The notes below the pieces were generated by a model. That model was not told where the DNA came from. It searched no databases and was given only the letters and a program-made list of their open reading frames with translations. DNA of 10,345 nucleotides from Acidobacteriota bacterium (GTDB lineage Bacteria; Acidobacteriota; Terriglobia; Terriglobales; Acidobacteriaceae): positions 1 to 10,345 of the forward strand of contig JAEKKE010000192.1 of NCBI GenBank assembly GCA_019510535.1, in the 5' to 3' direction. The stretch's first letter is position 1. Every line of letters begins with the position of its first letter. Shown in pieces: positions 1 through 6,004 of the stretch. Position numbers and translations under genes: made by a program.

Positions 1-869
1 ACCAGGCCGATCATGCCGTAGCCGTTGCGCGTCGGCTTGAAGTAGACGGGCCGAGCTCCGGTGACGGTCAGTGAGTGGCAGATCGACTTGTGACAGTTGG
101 CGTCGGCAAGGACGATATCGTCCTGCGCGATGACGCCGTGACCGACAATCTGGTTGGAGTTCGACGAGCCGCCCAGGACAAAGAAGGTCCAGTCCGCACC
201 GAAGATACGGGCTGCGTTGCGCTCGGCGTCGCCCGGAGGTCCAAGATGGTCGAGCCAGCTTCCCAGCGGAGCGGTGGAGATGCCGAGGTCCGAGCGCATG
301 AGGTTCTCGCCGAAAAAGCGGTGAAACTCCATGCCGATGGGATGTTTCAGGAAGGCCACGCCGCCCATGTGGCCGGGCGCGTCCCAGCTATAGGCGCCCT
401 GGTCGGTGTACTTCTTCAACTCGCGGAAGTAGGGCGGCAGCAGGGTCTCGTGGTAGCGCTCGACCGCGAAGTCGACACGGTTGGCGATGAAGGCCGGCGT
501 GTCGCCGAAGAGGTGGATGTACTCGTGCACCTGCTTCACGACTTCGATTGGCAGCTCGCTGACCAGGGTGCGGTCGGCGATGAGGAAGATCGGAATCTTC
601 TTGTTGTGGCGGCGTACCGCGCGCAGAATTTGTACAGCCTCGCGCTCCTCGAACTGACTGTCGCCTTCGAGATCCCAGTCCAGCAGAACGGCGGAGTAGG
701 AGGGGTCCGAGATGACCAGCGAGAGACCATCTTCGGGCGTCGTCGTACGAACGACGTCATAGCCTTCGTCGGAGATGGCTTCGACCAGACGCCCCATGGC
801 GCGGTCGGATACAGATTCGGTGCCGCCAACCTCGGAGGCGATCAAAAGGACCCAGCGTTTTTCACTCAT
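1..869 (-). CDS. Orn/Lys/Arg decarboxylase, N-terminal part (runs off left edge)
   Basis: The reading frame starts at ATG 869 and stays open to the window edge, giving 289 residues of a protein whose family usually has about 700-760. Residues ~1-125 form the N-terminal wing (a receiver-like flavodoxin fold) of fold-type I PLP decarboxylases. The PLP domain starts near 140 and shows PGHMGG (165-170), the cofactor phosphate loop region SSNSNQ (235-240) and NCHKSICHS (258-266), all closely resembling E. coli AdiA and its paralogues. These cytosolic enzymes remove CO2 from arginine, lysine or ornithine, consuming a proton and serving acid resistance or polyamine synthesis. The active-site lysine lies beyond the edge, and the substrate cannot be decided from this half. 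The start is the only ATG nearby; no strong Shine-Dalgarno precedes it. It probably has its own promoter, since a terminator lies between it and the upstream operon. Confidence 0.9.
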   Translation of the reverse strand, partial: MSEKRWVLLIASEVGGTESVSDRAMGRLVEAISDEGYDVVRTTTPEDGLSLVISDPSYSAVLLDWDLEGDSQFEEREAVQILRAVRRHNKKIPIFLIADRTLVSELPIEVVKQVHEYIHLFGDTPAFIANRVDFAVERYHETLLPPYFRELKKYTDQGAYSWDAPGHMGGVAFLKHPIGMEFHRFFGENLMRSDLGISTAPLGSWLDHLGPPGDAERNAARIFGADWTFFVLGGSSNSNQIVGHGVIAQDDIVLADANCHKSICHSLTVTGARPVYFKPTRNGYGMIGL

Positions 870-952
870 ACCAGCTATGTATGCTATCGCGATTGCGTGG
901 TTTATGTGTGAGCGGGCACGGGCTTATCTGCGGGTTGAGGCGATCCGTCCGT

Positions 953-1016
953 TGCCGCACCCTTTCGCGCTAGCGAAAGGGTGCGGTATCGAGCGAAGCG
1001 AGACCGTCTTTGTGGT
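953..1016 (+). repeat. Two-hairpin intergenic repeat, copy A
   Basis: A perfect 14-bp stem (955-968 with 973-986, loop GCTA) is followed directly by GGTATCGAGC and GCGAGACC, which can form a second small hairpin with a GAA loop and a tandem G-A mismatch, then by GTCTTT. The same order of parts occurs on the opposite strand at 1074-1133. This is the architecture of REP/BIME-like palindromic elements. The 14-bp stem could also work as a transcription barrier. No gene on the plus strand ends nearby, so a plain terminator role for this copy is not supported. Confidence 0.65.
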
Positions 1017-1073
1017 TTTGGGGGTTCAGCGTACGTCCAGTCGGATCAGAGCGATGTATTTGCGGACAGAATA

Positions 1074-1133
1074 GGAAAAAGCGGTCGCGCGCAGCGCGAT
1101 ACCCCACCCTTTGCTGCGCAAAGAATGGGGCAG
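1074..1133 (-). repeat. Two-hairpin intergenic repeat, copy B (inverted relative to copy A)
   Basis: Read on the minus strand, this begins TGCCCCATTCTTTGC, folds back on GCAAAGGGTGGGG (stem 1102-1130, with two G-U pairs in the RNA), continues into GGTATCGCGC-TGC-GCGCGACC and ends in CGCTTTTTCC. Copy A has the same segments in the same order: TGCC, a hairpin around CTTTCGC/GCGAAAG, GGTATCG, CGACC or GAGACC, then a T-rich tail. The two copies face each other with about 57 bp between them. The sequences differ, but the pairing is kept, which points to a mobile or structurally selected repeat family. Confidence 0.6.
1076..1099 (-). terminator. Rho-independent terminator of the partner-switching operon
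   Basis: On the minus strand the stem TCGCGC/GCGCGA with a TGC loop is followed by CCGC and five T residues (1080-1076). It lies about 70 bp beyond the stop codon of the membrane SpoIIE phosphatase at 1167, the last gene of the minus-strand operon. It is the second hairpin of repeat copy B, so a dispersed repeat probably serves as the operon terminator. Confidence 0.55.
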
Positions 1134-1166
1134 CGGGTTCTGTGCAGCTCAAGGATGACAACAAAA

Positions 1167-3134
1167 CTACGCCAACGCCAACGCCAGCACCGTAATGTCG
1201 TCTGTCTGTCCAAAGGCGTGCGCCACCTCGGCGATATCGCTGGCCGGCAGACGTGTCAGCGTCACCAGCTTGTCGAAGCCATAAAGATCGCCTGTGGCCG
1301 AGCGCGCCTCCGGCACGCCGTCGCTCAGCAGCACCAGCCGTTGCCGTGTGGCCAAGTGTCCCTGTTCGGTGTCGTACTCCGCCTCAGGGCTGATGCCGAG
1401 CGGAAGAGCTCCGGCGCTCGGCAACTCCTCTCCGTCGAGATAGGGATTCAGGTGGCCCGCATTCGCGTACCGGAAGCGCCCGTCTTTTTCCACCAGCAAG
1501 GCACAGGCGGTGGTGAAACCGATGTCACCTTGTGAGAGCAGTGCATTGTTCAGGTTCTGCAGCACCAGCGACGGCTCACGCGAGCTCTCGCGGTGCAGCG
1601 CGCCCAGAATCAGCGAAACACGCAACGCAGCCTGCATGCCTTTGCCGGAGACGTCGCCGACGATGGCAAAGAGCGAGCCATCCTGCCCCGGGGAGATCAG
1701 GAAGAAGTCGCCACCGACCTCTGAGGCTGGACGATAAGCTGTCTCGACCGCGAATCCCGGTGTCGGTTGCGTGGAGCGCGCCAGCAGCAGCGTTTGTACG
1801 TTGTGCGCGGCTGCAATCTCGGCGGAGAGCTCAGCCCTCTCGCGTGCCAGACGGATGGTGCGCAGCACCATGAAGAGCAGCAGCACAATGCTGGCGAAGA
1901 AGGACGTGACTTCAGACCAACCGATATTGAAGGTGATGCCGGGAACCCGTTCCAGAGGATTGCTGCCGCCCGCGATCACTTTCGTGAGGACGAGGACGCT
2001 TCGCGTAATCTGCGCAAGAACCAGCACGGACGATGGCAGCACGGCGACCAGAAGCAGACCAGCATCGCGATTTCCACGGCGCCATGCGCGATAGATGATC
2101 ACCGGAACGACGAAGTCGAGAAGTGCATAGGTGCCGATCGCAAGAACGGTTGGGAAGAGTCCCTGGACCAGGAAAGAAAATATCTGGGGCGCGAGCACAA
2201 AAAGGTTCTGTATGACGACGCCATTGACCAGCAGCAGAACCTGGATGATTCCGAAGAGCTTCCATCGCGGCCGTCCCAGAATGCGGCGGATGAATTCAAG
2301 ATTGAAGATAACCGGAGCAGTAGCAAGCAGCGTCGTGAGCAGCAGGGCAAAGCCACTGCGCTGAATCGCCCTTGTGAACTCCCACATCTCGAGCATGTTG
2401 TAGACAGCCAGCGTGATGTAGCTCAGCGTGAGGTCGAGGTACTCCCGTCCACGCGCTGAGAGATAGAGTCCCAGGGCGACGATGCCGGCGATGCATGCGA
2501 TTACCAGGTTGGTGTAATTGCTGGCCAGGCTCTCGAAGATGGAGAGGGAACGCGTGTCGTTGATGTGTGCGGCTGCACCCAAAAGCAGGGATGAGTCGGT
2601 GCTGATGCCACCCTGTTGCGAATCTTTGGTGAATAGAATGCCGGTGCGCAGAGCAAGCACCAGGTGGCCATCCGGTGCGATATCTGCGGGCAGCGGATAG
2701 ACGATGGGAACCATGTCGCCAAAGACTCCCGGATCGCCGATTCTGCCGGCGCCACCAACGCGACGCCCGTTTGCATACAACTCAAACGGGCCATGGATGC
2801 CGTTGATGCTGACGGCAAGATCCTTGATCCCCGCAGGCGCTTCGATATGAGCGCGGTACCAGACCACGTGTGACGGCCGCTGCCAATAGGAGCGTAGCGT
2901 GTCACTACGTTTGCGCGGCCGCCAGTGCGAGTCGTCATAGCCGGGCTGAGCGAAGGCAGGTTCGTCCTGGGTGGAGTTGGTAAACCAGAACGAGGAGATG
3001 TTTAGCGGCCGGTCCATGCCAGTCCACGTCAGATGCGCGGGGTCGACGGCATCGGGTGTTGGAACAGATGTCTGTGCGCGCAGCGCCGTCATACTCAGCA
3101 ACAGCAGAATCGCGAGGAAAGATCGGCGCGGCAT
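1167..3134 (-). CDS. Membrane-bound SpoIIE/PP2C-type phosphatase with exported sensor and 7TM region
   Basis: A 655-residue protein. Residues 1-20 are a clear signal peptide (MPRRSF, hydrophobic run, ALRA-Q). About 25-205 form an exported beta-rich jelly-roll-like sensor domain. About 208-425 hold seven or so membrane helices resembling the 7TMR-DISM group. A short amphipathic linker (ERAELSAEIAAAHNVQ) leads into the C-terminal PP2C domain, with metal-binding motifs EVGGDF (472-477), GDVSGKG (493-499), LSDG (603-606) and TDDIT (644-648), so it should be active. It is expected to dephosphorylate a STAS antagonist, most likely the one encoded just upstream, in response to an external signal. 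The start at 3134 is preferred over an in-frame ATG at 3176: it gives the signal peptide, follows AAGGA (3149-3145) and avoids overlap with the STAS gene, whose stop codon abuts that ribosome binding site. The sensed ligand is unknown. Confidence 0.9.
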   Translation of the reverse strand: MPRRSFLAILLLLSMTALRAQTSVPTPDAVDPAHLTWTGMDRPLNISSFWFTNSTQDEPAFAQPGYDDSHWRPRKRSDTLRSYWQRPSHVVWYRAHIEAPAGIKDLAVSINGIHGPFELYANGRRVGGAGRIGDPGVFGDMVPIVYPLPADIAPDGHLVLALRTGILFTKDSQQGGISTDSSLLLGAAAHINDTRSLSIFESLASNYTNLVIACIAGIVALGLYLSARGREYLDLTLSYITLAVYNMLEMWEFTRAIQRSGFALLLTTLLATAPVIFNLEFIRRILGRPRWKLFGIIQVLLLVNGVVIQNLFVLAPQIFSFLVQGLFPTVLAIGTYALLDFVVPVIIYRAWRRGNRDAGLLLVAVLPSSVLVLAQITRSVLVLTKVIAGGSNPLERVPGITFNIGWSEVTSFFASIVLLLFMVLRTIRLARERAELSAEIAAAHNVQTLLLARSTQPTPGFAVETAYRPASEVGGDFFLISPGQDGSLFAIVGDVSGKGMQAALRVSLILGALHRESSREPSLVLQNLNNALLSQGDIGFTTACALLVEKDGRFRYANAGHLNPYLDGEELPSAGALPLGISPEAEYDTEQGHLATRQRLVLLSDGVPEARSATGDLYGFDKLVTLTRLPASDIAEVAHAFGQTDDITVLALALA

Positions 3135-3147
3135 ATCGGTCAAGTCC

Positions 3148-3501
3148 TTAGAGCAAGCCCAGGGCTGTTGCTTCATCCGGTGAGAGCGTGGCGTACTTGC
3201 CGATACCCACCATCGTAAAGACCTTCTGAAAGTGCGGTGTCAGGCCGAAGATGCCGACGGTCCGGCCGCCGGTCTTAGTGGCATCGAGCAGCAACTGAAT
3301 GATGATGGCGATGCCGGAGGAGTTCACATACTCGGTTCCGGAGAAGTCCAGCAGGAGCTTCTGCCCATCGGTAGCTCCGTACGCCTCAAGGATGGGCTCC
3401 TTGGAAGTGGAGGCAATATCGCCTGCAAAGGCGAGGATGGTCACCGGAGCTCCGGAGGCAGCGGTCGCTGTCCTCGTCGCAACTTTAGTCGGGGCCTGCA
3501 T
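3148..3501 (-). CDS. STAS-domain anti-sigma factor antagonist (RsbV/SpoIIAA-like)
   Basis: A 117-residue single-domain protein, the usual size for this family. The core motif DFSGTEYVNSSGI (52-64) contains the paired serines at which SpoIIAA and RsbV are phosphorylated; by alignment with SpoIIAA the target is Ser62. In the known mechanism the unphosphorylated form binds the RsbW-type kinase and releases its partner; phosphorylation by that kinase breaks the complex and PP2C phosphatases reset it. Both proposed enzymes flank this gene. The start at 3501 is chosen because AAGGAG sits 11 nt upstream and it lies 2 nt after the stop of the kinase gene; a longer in-frame version from 3573 would lie inside that gene and adds a sequence without STAS character. 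A short N-terminal tail rich in Thr and Ala precedes the fold. Confidence 0.92.
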   Translation of the reverse strand: MQAPTKVATRTATAASGAPVTILAFAGDIASTSKEPILEAYGATDGQKLLLDFSGTEYVNSSGIAIIIQLLLDATKTGGRTVGIFGLTPHFQKVFTMVGIGKYATLSPDEATALGLL

Positions 3502-3503
3502 TG

Positions 3504-3941
3504 CTAATTCTTCTCCTTGTCGAGGCGGATCACCAGCCGTACGAAGCTCTTTCCCGGCGGTCCCTGGTGCCATTCGGCCTCATCGACCAGTGACTGAATC
3601 AGAAAGATGCCCATGCCGCGGGGATCCTCTTCGCCAGCCATCTTGCGGTCGATATCGGGTGGTGCTGGTTGTTGTGTCATGCCTGCTCCATCATCAATGA
3701 CCTTGATCTCAAGGTGGTCTTCGCCGGGTGACAGAATCACTCCCACGGAGAGCGTGTCGTTCATCTGATTGCCGTGCTCGATCGCATTGATACAGGCCTC
3801 GGCAACGGCCGTCTTCAGGTCTTCAATGCGGTCGGGACTAAAGCCCATCAACTGGGCCATGCTGGCGGCCGTGCTCATGGCTACTTTTTCAAAGCCGAGC
3901 TCGGAGGGCAGGGTTACTTCGACGGCGCTTCCGTTCTTCAT
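3504..3941 (-). CDS. Anti-sigma regulatory factor, RsbW-like serine kinase (HATPase_c_2)
   Basis: A 145-residue protein of the GHKL ATPase fold. The N box reads EACINAIEHGN (48-58; Glu48, Asn52 and His56 in the ExxxNxxxH pattern), the G1 box DDGAGM is at 83-88, and the G2 region DPRGMGIFLIQSLVD runs 106-120. These are the ATP-binding features of SpoIIAB/RsbW. The protein would phosphorylate the STAS antagonist encoded next to it and hold its own target, classically a sigma factor, when the antagonist is phosphorylated. The start ATG overlaps the stop of the preceding phosphatase gene by 4 nt (ATGA), showing translational coupling. No sigma factor gene is present, so the target could be an unlinked sigma factor or a non-sigma partner, as in several non-Bacillus systems. 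Confidence 0.92.
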   Translation of the reverse strand: MKNGSAVEVTLPSELGFEKVAMSTAASMAQLMGFSPDRIEDLKTAVAEACINAIEHGNQMNDTLSVGVILSPGEDHLEIKVIDDGAGMTQQPAPPDIDRKMAGEEDPRGMGIFLIQSLVDEAEWHQGPPGKSFVRLVIRLDKEKN

Positions 3942-5086
3942 GCGGTTGCTGCCTCAAGATGGCAGAGGGCCAGGCCGGTCATGTCATCGGTTGGTGGTGC
4001 GTTGTTGGAAAAGGCGGCGAGCGTCGCCCAGATCGCATCGAGCATCGCCTCCGGATCGCGGGTCTCAAGCTGCTGAAAGGCTGTCGCCAGCCGCTCGCTG
4101 CCAAACTCATCGTCCCCGCAGAAGACCTCGCTCAGACCGTCGGTATAAAGCAGCACGCGGGCGCCTGCGGAAACGTGGATTGGCTCCGCCGTATAAGTCA
4201 TGCCGGGCAACATTCCCAGCGGAGGTCCGGAGGCCTCGATCATGCGCAGGCTGCCATCCGGCTCCAGAAGAATACCGGGATTATGGCCGCAGTTCACGAT
4301 CTCTCCCTCGCCGGTCCTCGGATCGAGCCTTAGCAGAATCGCCGTTACATAGCGACGGCGCGCTTCACTGCCTTCATCGTAGTGCTGCTGGCCCACCTGT
4401 GCCGCCATTTCGGCGAGAGACACCGCGCGGCTAGCCAGCGACCGGAAGGCGGCACGGAAGCTGGTGGCCACGATGGCGGAGGCAAGTCCCTTGCCGGCGA
4501 CATCGGCAACCACCATCAGGTGCGAGCCGTCGGGCAGTTCGATGGTGTCCAAATAATCGCCGCCCACCTCGTAGCAGGTGGTGGAACGCGCAGCGATGGT
4601 GAAGCCAGGAATCTGCGGCATGGCCTTGGGAAGCAGCGAGCGCTGGATCTGCCGTGCAGCGTCCAGATCCTGCTGCACGCGAGCCCACTGCAGATTGCGT
4701 TCGTGAAAGGTCGCATTCTCCAACGCAACGGCGGTCTGCAGCACCAGGCCTTCGAGGAAGTCCTGCTCGTACAGCGATAGCTCCGCATTCTTTGGTGTGG
4801 CGACGATCAGCGTAGCCAGACTGGCGCCTTCCTTCGAGAGCAGGGCGAACCGAGGACAGCCATCGAAGGGCAATTCGGGTGCTTCACCGTAGCTGGCCAT
4901 TGCTGTGCCGTCCGGCGCCAGGAAGACTGCTCCTTCCATCTCGAGCTCGCGCACCACGATACGCGCGGTCTGCTGCAGCACCTCACTCGCCTGGATGGTG
5001 GAGTGCACCTGACGCGTGGCCTCGAGCAGCGCCTGCAGGCGCGCGATTTGTTGTTCGAGGATAAGAGTGTCCTGGAGACTCGACAT
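3938..5086 (-). CDS. GAF-domain SpoIIE/PP2C-type phosphatase (RsbU/RsbP-like)
   Basis: A 382-residue protein with no membrane segment. A short N-terminal helix (LEQQIARLQALLEATRQVHSTI) leads into a GAF-like sensor domain (~30-130), a linker helix (~130-155) and a PP2C domain with EVGGDY (173-178), ADVAGKG (194-200), YTDG (314-317) and TDDMT (366-370), all metal ligands present. It should dephosphorylate the STAS protein of the same operon in response to an intracellular cue. It is the first gene of the operon. The start is uncertain: ATG 5086 fits the usual beginning of such proteins; ATG 5110 adds 8 residues; an upstream in-frame TTG at 5152 would read through the higBA operator and is unlikely. 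None has a clear Shine-Dalgarno sequence. Confidence 0.9.
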   Translation of the reverse strand: MSSLQDTLILEQQIARLQALLEATRQVHSTIQASEVLQQTARIVVRELEMEGAVFLAPDGTAMASYGEAPELPFDGCPRFALLSKEGASLATLIVATPKNAELSLYEQDFLEGLVLQTAVALENATFHERNLQWARVQQDLDAARQIQRSLLPKAMPQIPGFTIAARSTTCYEVGGDYLDTIELPDGSHLMVVADVAGKGLASAIVATSFRAAFRSLASRAVSLAEMAAQVGQQHYDEGSEARRRYVTAILLRLDPRTGEGEIVNCGHNPGILLEPDGSLRMIEASGPPLGMLPGMTYTAEPIHVSAGARVLLYTDGLSEVFCGDDEFGSERLATAFQQLETRDPEAMLDAIWATLAAFSNNAPPTDDMTGLALCHLEAATA

Positions 5087-5120
5087 AGCGGTGATGCCGG
5101 AAGTGTACATGGAAAATCGC

Positions 5121-5149
5121 TTGCGAAGTTCGCAAATTGCGAATCTAAT
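5121..5149 (+). promoter_or_regulatory. higBA promoter with periodic TTGCGAA operator
   Basis: Three copies of a 7-bp half-site follow one another every 8 bp: TTGCGAA (5121-5127), inverted TTCGCAA (5129-5135) and TTGCGAA (5137-5143). The first two make a perfect 15-bp palindrome. A plausible sigma-70 promoter coincides with it: TTGCGA (5121-5126) as -35, 17 bp, and TCTAAT (5144-5149) as -10. The expected start of transcription is then near 5156, only about 5 nt before the higB ATG. Antitoxins with an HTH domain typically repress their own operon by binding palindromes over the core promoter, so HigA is the obvious binder. The same sites lie just upstream of the divergent phosphatase gene. Confidence 0.6.
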
Positions 5150-5160
5150 CAAACATAAGC

Positions 5161-5448
5161 ATGCACGTCATTACCCGGCGGACATTGTTGGAAGCTTCGA
5201 CCACGCACGCCGGGCTTGGCGCACCGCTGGATGTCTGGTATCGCATTGCCAAACGCGCGGAGTGGCAATCTCTGGACGAGGTTCGGAAATTGTTCCCTTC
5301 TGCAGATGGTGTTGGAAAGTACACCGTCTTCAACGTCAAAGGGAATCAGTTTCGACTGATAACGGAGATCAACTACCGGGCGGGCCGTATTTACATTCGC
5401 TATGTGCTCACACATGCGGAGTATGACCGGGGAGGGTGGAAATCATGA
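5161..5448 (+). CDS. higB: HigB-type toxin, RelE-like mRNA interferase
   Basis: A 95-residue protein matching the HigB_toxin family (the E. coli HigB/YgjN type) over its full length: it opens with MHVITRRTL, has VFNVKGNQFRL (56-66) and INY (70-72), and ends with IYIR and THAEYDR (84-90). Family members are ribosome-dependent endoribonucleases that cut mRNA and are neutralised by the partner HigA. The toxin-first gene order is characteristic of this family. The start fits the conserved N-terminus, though no Shine-Dalgarno sequence precedes it; the predicted mRNA is nearly leaderless. The stop codon overlaps the higA start (ATGA at 5445-5448). The gene looks intact, with His85 and Tyr88 present. 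Base composition here is visibly less GC-rich than in the genes on either side, consistent with horizontal gain. Confidence 0.92.
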   Translation: MHVITRRTLLEASTTHAGLGAPLDVWYRIAKRAEWQSLDEVRKLFPSADGVGKYTVFNVKGNQFRLITEINYRAGRIYIRYVLTHAEYDRGGWKS

Positions 5449-5846
5449 GCGCGATCGCAGTAACGCCCGCGTATACAGCACTGTTAGCTAAGATTCCGCC
5501 TCGTGTTATCCGCACAGAAGAGGAGCATGCATTCTTTACAGGCGCCCTCTACGAGCTTGATCAGCGCTCTGAGAAATGGACCGCCGAGGAACGTGAGCTT
5601 GCCGACCTCTTGACATTGCTCGTCGAAGACTTCGAAGAGAAGCACTATGCCTTGCCAAAGGCGTCACCGGTAGAGGCGATTCAGTTTCTGATGGAACAGC
5701 ATGGTCTGCTGCAGAAAGACCTAGTTGATGTTTTCGGAACTGCGAGTATCGTCTCAGAAGTTTTAAGCGGCAAACGCGAATTGAATAAAGAACACATTCG
5801 CCGCTTGAGCGAACGGTTTCACGTCTCCCCAGAACTCTTCTTTTAG
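5445..5846 (+). CDS. higA: HigA-type antitoxin, XRE-family HTH
   Basis: A 133-residue protein of the HigA/YgjM type. The N-terminal two-thirds is helical and acidic (HAFFTGALYELDQR, LADLLTLLVEDFEEKHY), the part that would bind the toxin. Residues ~75-130 are an HTH_XRE domain with the characteristic run LLQKDLVDVFGTASIVSEVLSG continued by KRELNKEHIRRLSERFHV. It should bind and inactivate HigB and repress the operon through the TTGCGAA sites. The start at 5445 is preferred over an in-frame GTG at 5436 because GGGGAGG (5429-5435) lies 9 nt upstream of it, and the ATGA overlap with higB gives translational coupling. It ends shortly before the inverted-repeat-bounded segment. Confidence 0.92.
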   Translation: MSAIAVTPAYTALLAKIPPRVIRTEEEHAFFTGALYELDQRSEKWTAEERELADLLTLLVEDFEEKHYALPKASPVEAIQFLMEQHGLLQKDLVDVFGTASIVSEVLSGKRELNKEHIRRLSERFHVSPELFF

Positions 5847-5872
5847 AAACATGGGACCTTCGCGCGGTGCGC

Positions 5873-6000
5873 GGTTGAATAGTCGAATGGTGATTGTGGC
5901 GGGCTCCACACCCAGCCACATGCGGATATAAATAAAGGCCCAAGTAGAAAGGCCCTCTCGTTCGAGAGGGCCTCCGATTCAACCATTCAACAATTCAACC
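5873..6000. repeat. Segment bounded by an 18-bp imperfect inverted repeat with octamer units
   Basis: GGTTGAATAGTCGAATGG at 5873-5890 matches the reverse complement of 5983-6000 at 16 of 18 positions. Each end is itself built of 8-bp units of the form GTTGAATN: two on the left, three on the right (ATTCAAC at 5977, 5985 and 5993). The segment between the ends is about 92 bp, has no coding potential and contains the strong hairpin at 5950-5973. It lies between the convergent higA and nrdB genes. It could be a small non-autonomous element, a dispersed terminator cassette, or simply a folded intergenic repeat. Confidence 0.5.
5942..5973 (-). terminator. Rho-independent terminator after nrdB
   Basis: AGGCCCTCTCG and its complement form an 11-bp stem (5950-5960 with 5963-5973) closed by a very short loop. 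On the minus strand it is followed by TTTCTACTT (5950-5942; the T run overlaps the base of the stem). It stands about 30 bp beyond the nrdB stop codon. The symmetric stem may also slow transcription arriving from higA on the plus strand, but on that side no T run follows. Confidence 0.75.
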
Positions 6001-6004
6001 CGTT

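Noticed and set aside
75..911. Plus-strand open frame of 278 codons at the left edge
   Set aside because: The minus strand over this region gives a convincing Orn/Lys/Arg decarboxylase N-terminus; the plus-strand frame is its shadow.
1767..2459. Long plus-strand open frame (230 codons) opposite the membrane phosphatase gene
   Set aside because: The minus strand encodes a clear SpoIIE phosphatase with intact motifs over the same bases. The plus-strand translation is charged, repetitive and matches no family I know; GC-rich codon bias leaves the opposite frame open.
5087..5152. Longer start for the GAF phosphatase at TTG 5152
   Set aside because: It would translate across the higBA operator, uses a weak start codon and adds residues without family resemblance; ATG 5086 or 5110 is more likely.
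5536..5982. Minus-strand open frame of 148 codons over higA and its downstream region
   Set aside because: It is Arg/Ser-rich without a recognisable domain and overlaps both the intact higA gene and the terminator hairpin.
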